A program made the position numbers and the translations under genes. 64,000 nucleotides of DNA, from contig NZ_JAFBBJ010000001.1 in NCBI RefSeq assembly GCF_016907085.1, positions 1,612,001 through 1,676,000 of the forward strand. The letters run 5' to 3'. Origin of the DNA: Clavibacter michiganensis. GTDB taxonomy: Bacteria; Actinomycetota; Actinomycetes; Actinomycetales; Microbacteriaceae. Shown piece after piece: positions 17,069 to 24,609 of this stretch; positions within the stretch are counted from its first letter, which is position 1; each line of letters opens with the position of its first letter. The notes below the pieces were generated by a model. It worked only from the letters and a program-made list of their open reading frames with translations, searched no databases and was not told where the DNA came from.

Positions 17069-18064
17069 CTACTTGGCGCCGACGGTGGCCGACGCGTTCG
17101 ACTCGTACGACGTGTTGGTCGACTCGAAGAAGTTGACGAGCTGCAGCGTGTCGTTCGCCGTCGCCATCCACTTCGCCGGGTTCGAGACCTTGTACTCGGC
17201 CTCGAAGCCGAGCTCCTCGAGGCGGCGGTCGGCCAGGTACTTCACGTACTGGTTGATGTAGTTCGCGTTGAGCCCGAGGATGCCGTTGGGCAGGAGGTCG
17301 CGGTTGTACTGCTCCTCCATCTCGACGGCGTCGAGGATCATCTGCTTGATCTCGGCGGCGAACTCCTCGGTCTGCAGGTCGGGGTTCTCCTCGAGCACCG
17401 TGAGGATGAGGTTGATCCCGAACTTCAGGTGCAGCGACTCGTCGCGCACGATCCAGTCCATGAGCGAGCCGAAGTTGCGCAGCAGGTTCCGCTGGCGGAA
17501 CGACAGCGACACCATGAAGCCCGAGTAGAACCAGATGCCCTCGAGGATCACGTTGTACGCGACGAGGTTCCGGACGAAGTCCTTCTTGCCCTCGGTGGTG
17601 GTGATGTCGAGGGTCTGCTCGGTCATGCGCTTGATGAACTTGACCTCGAACTCCTCCTTGCGCGCCATCGACGGGATGTCGACGTGGGAGTTGTACGCGG
17701 CCTCGCGGTCGATCGGGAACGTCTCCAGGACGTACTCGAACGACATGCAGTGGTTCGCCTCCTCCCACATCTGCTTCGCCAGGTAGAGGTGGCACTCCGG
17801 CGCGTTGATGTAGGGGTAGACGCCGAACGCGAGCGCCTTGTTCACCAGGAGCTCGTTCGGGTTGAAGTAGCTCATGAGGAACGTGATCGCGTGGCGCTCC
17901 TCGTCCGTCATCTTCTTGAAGTCCGCGATGTCCTCGCCGAGCTGGATCTCGTTGGGGAACCACGTGTTGGCGACGGCCTGGTCGTACAGGTCCATGGCCC
18001 ACTGGTAGTTGACGGGCTTGAGGAGGAGGCCCTCCTGGATTCCCGTGCCGAGGATCTTCGACAT
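17069..18064 (-). CDS. nrdB: Ribonucleoside-diphosphate reductase beta subunit, class Ic-type (Mn/Fe)
   Basis: 331 residues, the ferritin-like radical-generating subunit. Metal ligands can be placed: Glu71 (YFNPNELL), Glu102 and His105 (EEANHCMSF), Glu175 (LEGIWFYSGF), Glu209 and His212 (RDESLHLK). The radical tyrosine position is Phe109. Glu at the first ligand and Phe for Tyr are the hallmarks of class Ic NrdB. Every key residue is offset by exactly 18 from the Chlamydia trachomatis set (E89, E120, H123, F127, E193, E227, H230; from memory). A Mn(IV)/Fe(III) cofactor is therefore inferred. It lies 83 nt downstream of the NrdA-tail micro-gene, in the nrdA direction. Confidence 0.93.
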   Translation of the reverse strand: MSKILGTGIQEGLLLKPVNYQWAMDLYDQAVANTWFPNEIQLGEDIADFKKMTDEERHAITFLMSYFNPNELLVNKALAFGVYPYINAPECHLYLAKQMWEEANHCMSFEYVLETFPIDREAAYNSHVDIPSMARKEEFEVKFIKRMTEQTLDITTTEGKKDFVRNLVAYNVILEGIWFYSGFMVSLSFRQRNLLRNFGSLMDWIVRDESLHLKFGINLILTVLEENPDLQTEEFAAEIKQMILDAVEMEEQYNRDLLPNGILGLNANYINQYVKYLADRRLEELGFEAEYKVSNPAKWMATANDTLQLVNFFESTNTSYESNASATVGAK

Positions 18065-18147
18065 TGGTGTCTCTACTTTCGCGCTGCGTTACGGGTCGTG
18101 CGGTGGGGCGGCCGGTCGGGCCGGGAGGAGCTAGGAGCGGCGCCTGC

Positions 18148-18225
18148 CTACTGGCAGGAGTCGCACTGGAGCTCGTCCATGGGGTCCATGGGGACGACGT
18201 AGTCGCCGAACGTGTCGTCGTTCAT
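18148..18225 (-). CDS. 25-residue peptide carrying the NrdA-type C-terminal CxxC tail
   Basis: A 26-codon ORF. It starts at ATG 18225, overlapping the nrdA stop by one base (TGATG), and has GGGAGGT 8 nt upstream, a strong Shine-Dalgarno sequence. The peptide is acidic and ends ELQCDSCQ. A Cys pair at the extreme C-terminus is what NrdA proteins use to re-reduce the active-site disulfide. The annotated NrdA chain here ends in a Gly/Ala/Pro-rich linker without cysteine. The peptide may act as a detached redox tail, may be joined to NrdA by frameshifting, or may reflect a one-base sequence error. It is too short for most gene callers. Confidence 0.7.
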   Translation of the reverse strand: MNDDTFGDYVVPMDPMDELQCDSCQ

Positions 18226-20729
18226 CAGCGTGCACCTCCCACTCCGCCGAAGCCGAAGCCCTTGCGGGGCGCGGGAGCGGACTGCGGGGCCGGGGCCTCC
18301 GCGGTCGCGGTGGATGCGGGAGCGGCCTGGGCGGGCACGGCCGCGGGAGCGCCGCCGCCGAAGCCGCCGAAGCCCTTGCGCTTGGTGCCGTCGGCGTCCT
18401 GCGACTTGTCGACCTTGACGGTCGACTGCTCGGCCGTGTGGCGCGGCTTCATGTGCAGGTAGTACGTGGTCTTGACCCCGCGCTCCCACCCGGCGAAGTA
18501 GATGTCCATCATGTCCCCGAGGTCGCGCGTCTCCAGGTACATGTTGCGGCTGATGGCTTGGTCGATCCACTTCTGCGCACGCGCCGCGACCTCGAGGAAC
18601 GCGTACGGCGAGAGCTGGAAGCTCGTGCGGTACGTGGCCTTGACCGAGTCCGGGATGGCGGCGATGTTCTGGATGTCGCCCTGGCTGCGCAGGATGCTCT
18701 CGCGCACGGTCTCCCAGAGGCCGAGCTCCTGCAGGTCCTTCACCAGGTTCCGGTTGACCTCGAGGAACTTGCCCGAGGAGGTGGAGCGGCTGAAGATCTG
18801 CGAGAACTGCGGGTCGAGGCCGGGCGTGGTGCCGGCGACGAGGCCGATGGACGCGGTGGGCGCGATCGCCATGAGCGTCGCGTTGCGCATGCCGCCCTTG
18901 ACCTTGGCGCGCAGCGCGTCCCAGTCGAGGCGCGTGGTGCGGTTGACCTTGACGGGCACGCCGCGGTCGGCCTCCATGAGCGCGATCGAGTCGAGCGGCA
19001 CGAGGCCCTCCGACCAGCGCGAGCCCTCGAAGTTCGGGTACGCGCCGCGCTCCTTCGCGAGGTCCGCCGACTCGTCGATGGCCGCGTAGGAGACGTGCTC
19101 CATGATCTCGTCGATGAGGTCGTACGACTCCTCCGACTCGTACGAGAAGCCGAGCTTCTCCACGACGTCGGTGAAGCCCATGACGCCGAGGCCCACCGCG
19201 CGGTTCTGCTGGTTGGAGAAGTCCGCCTCCTTCACGCTGGAGCGCGTGATGTCGATGAGGTTGTCGAGCTGGCGCACCGCGAGGCGCGCGCTCTGCTCGA
19301 TCTTCGCGAAGTCGATCTTCCCGTCGGAGAAGTGCTGCGACAGGTTGATGGACGCCAGGTTGCAGACGGAGACGTTGTCCTCGTCCTGCGGCAGCGTGAT
19401 CTCGGTGCAGAGGTTCGACAGGTGGATCGTGCCGGTGTTGTTGTTCAGGGCGCGGTTGTTGATCGTGTCCTTCCAGGTCAGCCACGGGTGGCTGGTGGTC
19501 TGGAGCGAGATGAGGATCGACTTGAACTGCTCGCGCGCCTTGATGCGCTTGAACATGCGGATGCGCCCGGCCTCGGCCTCGGCGACGTAGAACGCGTAGC
19601 GCTCCGAGAACGCCTTGCCGTACAGCTCGTTGAGGTCGGAGACCTCCAGCGGGTCGAAGAGGAACCAGTCCTCGTCGTTCTGCACGCGCTTCATGAACTC
19701 GTCGCTGATCCACACGGCCGTGTTGGCGGTGCGGGTGCGGCGGTACGGGTCGCCCGAGTTCTGGCGCAGGTCGAGGAACTCGGGGAAGTCGAGGTGCCAG
19801 TTCTCCATGTAGAAGCACAGGGCGCCGAACTTCTTGCCGCCGCGGCTGACGGCGCGGAGCACGGAGTCGATGGTGTGCATGAACGGGATCGGGCCCGTGG
19901 AGGTGGTGTTGTTCGAGCGGATGGGCGAGCCCTGCGCGCGCAGCTTGGAGACGGAGAGGCCTATGCCGCCCGTGCCCTTGGTGAGCCACATGACGTCGCG
20001 CGTGGTCTTCGCGATGTGCTCGATGTCGTCCTGCATCTCCATGACGAAGCAGTTCGCGAGCTGCGGGTAGATGGTGCCCGCGTTGACGAGGGTGGAGCCG
20101 GCCGCGAGGTACTCGAGCTTCGACATCTTCTCGTAGAAGGCGATGGCGGTCTCGGTGGGGTTCTGCTCGTTGAGCGTGAGGCCCATCGCGATGCGCATCC
20201 AGAAGTACTGGGGCACCTCGAGGGCGTCGCCGTTGCGGCCCTTGATGCCGTAGCGGTTGTTCAGCGTGACGACGCCGATGTACTTGAGCAGCTCGTCGTG
20301 CGCCGGCTCGAGGGCCTGGGCGAGGCGCTCCAGGTCGAACAGCTGCACGAGGCGGGAGTCGAGGAGCATCTCGTCGACGCCGCGCTGGATGTTGCGGGCG
20401 AAGTGCTCCGCGTGGAGGCGCTTGAGCTCCTCGGGCGACGAGTAGTCGCCGAGGACGCGCTTGTAGATGGTCTTGAGGAGGAGGCGCGCGGCGACGGTGT
20501 CGAACGCCGGGTCGTCCTTCACGTTCTGGAGCGCGACCTGGATGACAGCCTCATCCAGCTGCTGCGTGGTGATCCCGTCGAAGAGGGTGATCTCCAGCTC
20601 GGAGGCGATCTGCGTGACCCAGCCGATGTTCTCGTCGAGGCCCTGCGTCGCGTCCTCGATGGCCAGGTTGATGCGGTTCGCGTCGTACGGCTCCCGCGTG
20701 CCGTCGCGCTTCACTACGGTGATGGACAC
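18225..20729 (-). CDS. nrdA: Ribonucleoside-diphosphate reductase alpha subunit
   Basis: 834 residues from GTG 20729, preceded by AGGAG; an ATG at 20741 adds four residues. An N-terminal ATP-cone (about 1-92, ITVVKRDGTREPYDANRI) suggests dATP feedback control. Catalytic residues: Cys227 (LANC), Asn439/Cys441/Glu443 (SNLCTE), Cys456 (VSVCNLAS). The radical-transfer tyrosines are Tyr756-Tyr757 (TTYYLHMKPRH). The last 60 residues are a Gly/Ala/Pro linker ending GFGFGGVGGAR and lack the usual redox cysteines. The adjacent micro-gene encodes such a pair. NrdR and DnaA boxes lie upstream. The protein makes dNDPs from NDPs with NrdB. Confidence 0.92.
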   Translation of the reverse strand: MSITVVKRDGTREPYDANRINLAIEDATQGLDENIGWVTQIASELEITLFDGITTQQLDEAVIQVALQNVKDDPAFDTVAARLLLKTIYKRVLGDYSSPEELKRLHAEHFARNIQRGVDEMLLDSRLVQLFDLERLAQALEPAHDELLKYIGVVTLNNRYGIKGRNGDALEVPQYFWMRIAMGLTLNEQNPTETAIAFYEKMSKLEYLAAGSTLVNAGTIYPQLANCFVMEMQDDIEHIAKTTRDVMWLTKGTGGIGLSVSKLRAQGSPIRSNNTTSTGPIPFMHTIDSVLRAVSRGGKKFGALCFYMENWHLDFPEFLDLRQNSGDPYRRTRTANTAVWISDEFMKRVQNDEDWFLFDPLEVSDLNELYGKAFSERYAFYVAEAEAGRIRMFKRIKAREQFKSILISLQTTSHPWLTWKDTINNRALNNNTGTIHLSNLCTEITLPQDEDNVSVCNLASINLSQHFSDGKIDFAKIEQSARLAVRQLDNLIDITRSSVKEADFSNQQNRAVGLGVMGFTDVVEKLGFSYESEESYDLIDEIMEHVSYAAIDESADLAKERGAYPNFEGSRWSEGLVPLDSIALMEADRGVPVKVNRTTRLDWDALRAKVKGGMRNATLMAIAPTASIGLVAGTTPGLDPQFSQIFSRSTSSGKFLEVNRNLVKDLQELGLWETVRESILRSQGDIQNIAAIPDSVKATYRTSFQLSPYAFLEVAARAQKWIDQAISRNMYLETRDLGDMMDIYFAGWERGVKTTYYLHMKPRHTAEQSTVKVDKSQDADGTKRKGFGGFGGGAPAAVPAQAAPASTATAEAPAPQSAPAPRKGFGFGGVGGAR

Positions 20730-20922
20730 TCTGCTCCTCATGGTCTTCGTCGCCCGCGCTGATCGGCTGCGGACTGTCCTGCGGTCGGAGGCGACGCGAT
20801 GCGGGTCGTACCCGCTGCGCCTGCGCCTCACCAGCCCTGGTCCTCACCAGGGGAAATGCTCGGCGAGCCCTCGTCCGCCCTGCTCCGCGGAGCCAGGACG
20901 ATGGGGGTTGCCCGCCGTTCCA

Positions 20923-20971
20923 TCACTATATATGCGGGCCCCCGGCCAGGACCAACCCCATATGTAGTGGG
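20923..20971 (-). promoter_or_regulatory. Paired NrdR boxes upstream of nrdA
   Basis: Box 1 is TCACTATATATGCGGG (20923-20938); box 2 is CCCCATATGTAGTGGG (20956-20971). Both resemble the NrdR consensus (ACACTATATATAGTGT type). They are 33 bp apart start to start, about three helical turns, as expected for paired NrdR sites. This is the only clearly AT-rich stretch in the 366-nt gap between nrdA and the MFS gene. NrdR represses RNR genes when dATP is high. Confidence 0.75.
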
Positions 20972-20975
20972 CGTG

Positions 20976-21014
20976 TCGTCCACAGGTGTGGACAACTCCG
21001 CGGACTTGTCCACA
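20976..21014. promoter_or_regulatory. Three DnaA boxes between nrdA and the MFS gene
   Basis: TCGTCCACA (20976-20984, +, one mismatch), TTGTCCACA on the minus strand (20987-20995), and TTGTCCACA (21006-21014, +). The last two match the high-GC actinobacterial DnaA box exactly. The first two form the palindrome GTCCACAGGTGTGGAC. They adjoin the NrdR boxes, so DnaA could link dNTP synthesis to replication, as known for E. coli nrdAB. Confidence 0.65.
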
Positions 21015-21107
21015 GGTTCCACAGGCTACGGAGCGCCGCCGACATCGCTGTCCGGTGGCGCCCGGGGCTGCAGGCGGAGGCCCTCCGGCCGGTAGGATCT
21101 GACCCTC

Positions 21108-22319
21108 GTGAGCACGTACGGAAGCCTCCTCAAGACCCGCGGCGTGGGCCGGATCATCGCCGCCCAGCTCCTGGCGCGCTTCCCGGGCGGCATGCTCTCG
21201 CTGGCGTTCCTCATGCACGTGGAGCGGATCCACGAGTCGTACGGCGCGGCCGGCCTCGTGCTCGCCGCGACGAGCATCGGCCAGGCCGTCGCCGGCCCCC
21301 TCACGAGCCGGTGGATGGGGGTCTGGGGCATGCGCCCGGTGCTCATCCTCACGTCCGTCGTCTGCACGGTCGCCGTCGTCGCGGTGGCGCTCGGCGACGA
21401 CGGCACGTCCGTCCCCGTGTTCATGGCGCTCGGGCTCGTCGCGGGCCTCGCCAACCCGCCCGTGCAGCCGGCGGTCCGCACCATCTACCCGAAGATGGTC
21501 AACTCCAAGCAGCTCACGCCCCTCTTCTCGCTCGACGCGTCGGCGCAGGAGATCATCTGGGTGCTCGGGCCCGTGATCGCGACGTTCCTCGCCATCCAGG
21601 TCGACACGAGCGCCGGGATCCTCGTGGCGGCCGCCTTCCTCGTCGGCGGCGGCGCGTGGTTCATCTCCTCCCCCGAGCTCGGCCGGGTGCGCATCCCCCG
21701 CAGCAAGCGCCGGTTCGGCGTGGTGCTCGGGCGGCCTCCCGTGCTCCTCAGCACCATCGTCGGCTTCCTCCTCATCGCGGCGTGCGCGGCCATCGAGGCG
21801 GGCGTCGTCGCCGTGTTCGGACACGGCGGGCCCGAGGCGGGCTTCGTCCTCGCGATCTTCGCCGTCGGCTCGCTCATCGGCGGCCTCGCGCTCGGCCACA
21901 TCCCCATCAGCCCGTGGGCCATGGCCCGGCGCATGGCGATCATCCTCGCCGGCACCGCCTTCGCGGCCGTGTCGATGAACGTCGTCTGGCTGTCGGTGTT
22001 CCTCTTCCTCGCGGGCGTCGGCATCGCGCCCGCGCTGGCCGTGCTGTTCGCCGTCGTCTCGTCCTCGGTGCGCTTCAGCGACACCGCGGAGGCCTACGGC
22101 TGGGTCGGCACCGGGCAGCTCATCGGGGCGGCGCTGGGATCCGCCGCGGCCGGCTTCGTCATCGACGCGCAGGGGGCGCAGGGCGCGTTCGTCGTCGCGG
22201 CGGCGCTGCTGGCGGCGGGCGCGGCCATCGCCGCCGTCTTCCACCGGCACAGCCCGGACCTCCGCGGCCGCGACGCCGGCCCGATCCCGGACACGGAGCC
22301 CGTCCCGGTCATGACCTGA
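21108..22319 (+). CDS. MFS transporter
   Basis: 403 residues with about 12 hydrophobic segments. The N-terminal region (RIIAAQLLARFPGGMLSLAF) and the loop SRWMGVWGMRP after TM2 fit the major facilitator fold. A hydrophilic C-terminal tail follows TM12. The substrate is unknown; drug or metabolite efflux is the usual guess for this group. GTG 21108 follows the -10-like TAGGAT (21093-21098) by 9 nt, so the leader would be very short. It is divergent from nrdA, with NrdR and DnaA sites in between. Confidence 0.82.
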   Translation: MSTYGSLLKTRGVGRIIAAQLLARFPGGMLSLAFLMHVERIHESYGAAGLVLAATSIGQAVAGPLTSRWMGVWGMRPVLILTSVVCTVAVVAVALGDDGTSVPVFMALGLVAGLANPPVQPAVRTIYPKMVNSKQLTPLFSLDASAQEIIWVLGPVIATFLAIQVDTSAGILVAAAFLVGGGAWFISSPELGRVRIPRSKRRFGVVLGRPPVLLSTIVGFLLIAACAAIEAGVVAVFGHGGPEAGFVLAIFAVGSLIGGLALGHIPISPWAMARRMAIILAGTAFAAVSMNVVWLSVFLFLAGVGIAPALAVLFAVVSSSVRFSDTAEAYGWVGTGQLIGAALGSAAAGFVIDAQGAQGAFVVAAALLAAGAAIAAVFHRHSPDLRGRDAGPIPDTEPVPVMT

Positions 22320-22419
22320 CGGTCGGCTCGGCCGGACGCGCGGAGGACCCACGGGATCCGCGCCCCAGAGTCTCCGCCCCCGCGGAAAAACAGCCCGCCG
22401 CGCTGGATAGTGTGAGGGC

Positions 22420-22899
22420 ATGACCTCTCCGCAGACCCCTCTGACCACGCGCCGCCTGCGCGCCGGGATCGCCGGGCTGGGCCTCGTGCTCGGCCTCGCG
22501 CTCGCCGGGTGCAGCTCGCCGGCCGCCGACGACGCCGCGACGCCCACCCCGTCCGCCTCCGCATCCGCCTCCGCCGAGGCCGCGAGCCCCACGCCCGAGG
22601 CGACCACCGAGGGCGACGCCGGCTCCGGCGACGCCGCGGCCTCCGGATCCCGCGAGGCCATCGCCGCCAAGACCCGCGACATCGCCTGCGGCCTCAAGGA
22701 CAAGTCGACGCTCGAGGAGTCCGACGTGCAGGCGTTCCGCGACCTCGGCACCGAGATCTCCGCCTCCACGGACAGCGGCGCCGCGGCTGCGGGCCAGCAG
22801 ATCACGGCCCTCGCCGACCAGCTCGCGCCCGGCGTCGGCCAGCCGATCAGCGACGAGCTGAAGACGCAGATGTCGAGCGCCTGCGACCAGCTGCAGTAG
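22420..22899 (+). CDS. Small secreted lipoprotein, function unknown
   Basis: 159 residues. The signal peptide has RR, a hydrophobic core and lipobox LALAGC. A low-complexity Ser/Ala/Thr/Pro/Glu-rich linker follows (about 35-85), then a helical domain with two cysteines (IACGLKD and SSACDQL) that could form a disulfide outside the cell. No known domain is recognised. TAGTGT (22408-22413) lies 6 nt before the ATG without a Shine-Dalgarno sequence, a leaderless arrangement. Confidence 0.75.
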   Translation: MTSPQTPLTTRRLRAGIAGLGLVLGLALAGCSSPAADDAATPTPSASASASAEAASPTPEATTEGDAGSGDAAASGSREAIAAKTRDIACGLKDKSTLEESDVQAFRDLGTEISASTDSGAAAAGQQITALADQLAPGVGQPISDELKTQMSSACDQLQ

Positions 22900-22913
22900 C
22901 TCTCCCCGCACGC

Positions 22914-22952
22914 ACGACGGCCCGGCCAGCGCGAAGCTGACCGGGCCGTCGT
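22914..22952. terminator. Bidirectional terminator between lipoprotein and aldo/keto reductase genes
   Basis: ACGACGGCCCGG (22914-22925) pairs perfectly with CCGGGCCGTCGT (22941-22952) across a 15-nt loop. It sits between two convergent genes and is followed by a mixed T-containing tail (GTCCGTT). Confidence 0.8.
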
Positions 22953-22965
22953 CCGTTCCGCGGGA

Positions 22966-23958
22966 CTACCAGCGCGGGTGGACCGCCGCGCGGAAGTACC
23001 GGTCGTAGATGTCCGCGACCTGGCGCTCGAAGACCTCGCCGAGCCTGGGGGCGGAGCCGGCGCGCGCGTTCGCCTGGGCCTGCTCCGCGTTGCGGGCTCC
23101 GGGGATCACCGCGGAGACGCCCTCGCGCTGCACGATCCAGGCGAGCGCGACCTGCGCGGGCGTGAGGTCCGGCGCGGCCTCGTGCGCGGCGGCCGCGAAC
23201 TCGCGGGCCGCGGCGACGCCGTCGTCGTAGTCGACGCCCGAGAAGGTCTCCCCCACGTCGAACGCGGCGCCCCCGCGGTTGAAGTTGCGGTGGTCGGTCT
23301 CGGCGAAGGTGGTGGCGGCGGTGTAGCGGCCGCTGAGGAGACCGGACGCGAGCGGCACGCGGGCGATGATCCCGACGCCCGCCTCGACGGCGGCCGGCAG
23401 CACGCGGTCGAGCGGCTTCAGGCGGAACGCGTTGAGGATGATCTGCACGCTCGCGACGCCGGGGCGCGCGATGGCGAGGAGGGCCTCGTCGGTCGTCTCG
23501 ACGCTCACGCCATAGGACGCGATGGCGCCGTCGGCGACGAGCTCGTCGAGGGCGTCGTAGACGCGGTCGCTCGAGAACACGGGCGTGGGCGGGCAGTGCA
23601 GCTGGACGAGGTCGAGCGTCTCGACGCCGAGGTTCCGGCGCGAGCGGTCGGTCCACTCGCGGAAGCGGTCGAGGGTGAAGTTCGCGGGATCCTGCGCGTC
23701 GCGGCGGCCCATCTTCGTCGCGACGGTGACGCCGGAATCCGGGTGCGCGCGGAGCCAGGATCCGATGATGGTCTCGCTGCGACCGTCGCCGTAGACGTCG
23801 GCCGTGTCGAAGAAGGTGATGCCCGCGTCGGCCGCCGCGTCGAGCACCGCGAGCGCGTCGTCCTCGGCGACGTCACCCCAGTCCCCGCCGAGCTGCCATG
23901 TCCCGAGTCCGATGACCGAGACGTTCCGATGGGTCCTGCCGAGGCTTCTCTGCTCCAT
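22966..23958 (-). CDS. Aldo/keto reductase
   Basis: 330 residues with an (alpha/beta)8 AKR fold. Catalytic residues: Asp and Tyr in FFDTADVYGDGRSE, Lys in VATKMGR, and His in LVQLHCPP. The C-terminal VSAVIPGARNAEQAQAN region binds NADPH phosphate. The substrate is unknown. TAGGCT (23970-23965 on the minus strand) lies 6 nt before the ATG, so it is probably leaderless. It is back to back with a small membrane protein gene in the same direction. Confidence 0.9.
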   Translation of the reverse strand: MEQRSLGRTHRNVSVIGLGTWQLGGDWGDVAEDDALAVLDAAADAGITFFDTADVYGDGRSETIIGSWLRAHPDSGVTVATKMGRRDAQDPANFTLDRFREWTDRSRRNLGVETLDLVQLHCPPTPVFSSDRVYDALDELVADGAIASYGVSVETTDEALLAIARPGVASVQIILNAFRLKPLDRVLPAAVEAGVGIIARVPLASGLLSGRYTAATTFAETDHRNFNRGGAAFDVGETFSGVDYDDGVAAAREFAAAAHEAAPDLTPAQVALAWIVQREGVSAVIPGARNAEQAQANARAGSAPRLGEVFERQVADIYDRYFRAAVHPRW

Positions 23959-23967
23959 GCGTCGAGC

Positions 23968-24474
23968 CTACGCGCGGGGGACGTCGGCCTCGCGGTCGTC
24001 CGTCGCGGCTCGGGCGGGCCGGCGGCGGAGGGCGTGCACGGCGAGCGCGGCGATCACGGCCATCGGGCCGCCTGCGACGACGCCCGGCGCCAGGGTCACG
24101 AGCAGGGGCACGAGATCGAGGAGCCAGCGCTGCCCCAGCGGGTCGCCGAAGCTGGAGTACGGCATGGAGGTCGCGATCCCGGCGGCGAGCGCGCGCAGGC
24201 CGAGGCCCGCGGCGGGGAAGGCGACGGCGAGGATCCAGAGCACCGGGGCGAGCCAGCCGGCGAGGTCCGGCCGATCGGCCGCCCGCGCTCCCGGTCCCGA
24301 CGGCGACGGCGGCCGCGGCGGGTCCTCGGTCGGGGAGGCCGGGCGCTCGGCGCCGGCGCTCGCCCGCTGGTCCGGGCTCGGCTGCGACCCGCGTGCCGAG
24401 GCCCGCTGGAACGCCGGGTCGAAGCGCGGATCCACGCCGGAGGGTTCGTCCTCTCCGTCCGACCTCCGCGTCAT
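23968..24474 (-). CDS. Small membrane protein, function unknown
   Basis: About 168 residues from ATG 24474. The first 70 residues are hydrophilic and Pro/Ser/Arg-rich. Three hydrophobic segments follow (LAPVLWILAVAFPAAGLGL, LVPLLVTLAPGVVAG and GPMAVIAALAVHAL), and the end is Arg-rich. TACCCT lies 7 nt before this ATG (24487-24482), which supports 24474 as a leaderless start over an in-frame ATG at 24534. No domain is recognised. Confidence 0.65.
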   Translation of the reverse strand: MTRRSDGEDEPSGVDPRFDPAFQRASARGSQPSPDQRASAGAERPASPTEDPPRPPSPSGPGARAADRPDLAGWLAPVLWILAVAFPAAGLGLRALAAGIATSMPYSSFGDPLGQRWLLDLVPLLVTLAPGVVAGGPMAVIAALAVHALRRRPARAATDDREADVPRA

Positions 24475-24609
24475 GCCGCTCAGGGTACGCCCGGGCAGGG
24501 CCCAGGATGCTTGGCGGACGCTCGTGCGCGTCATGGGGTGCTCATAGGGTCGCCGGGTGTGATCTCCTCATGGCCCCCACCGGGCCACCCGAGACACGAA
24601 GGACCCGTC

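Noticed and set aside
18225..18245. A classical -1 slippery site joining nrdA to the CxxC ORF
   Set aside because: No X-XXY-YYZ heptamer is visible before the stop. Reinitiation at TGATG with the strong Shine-Dalgarno fits better, although frameshifting is not excluded.
20976..21014. DnaA boxes as a replication origin
   Set aside because: Only three boxes are present and none of dnaA, dnaN, gyrB, rpmH or parAB is nearby. Regulation of nrdA fits better.
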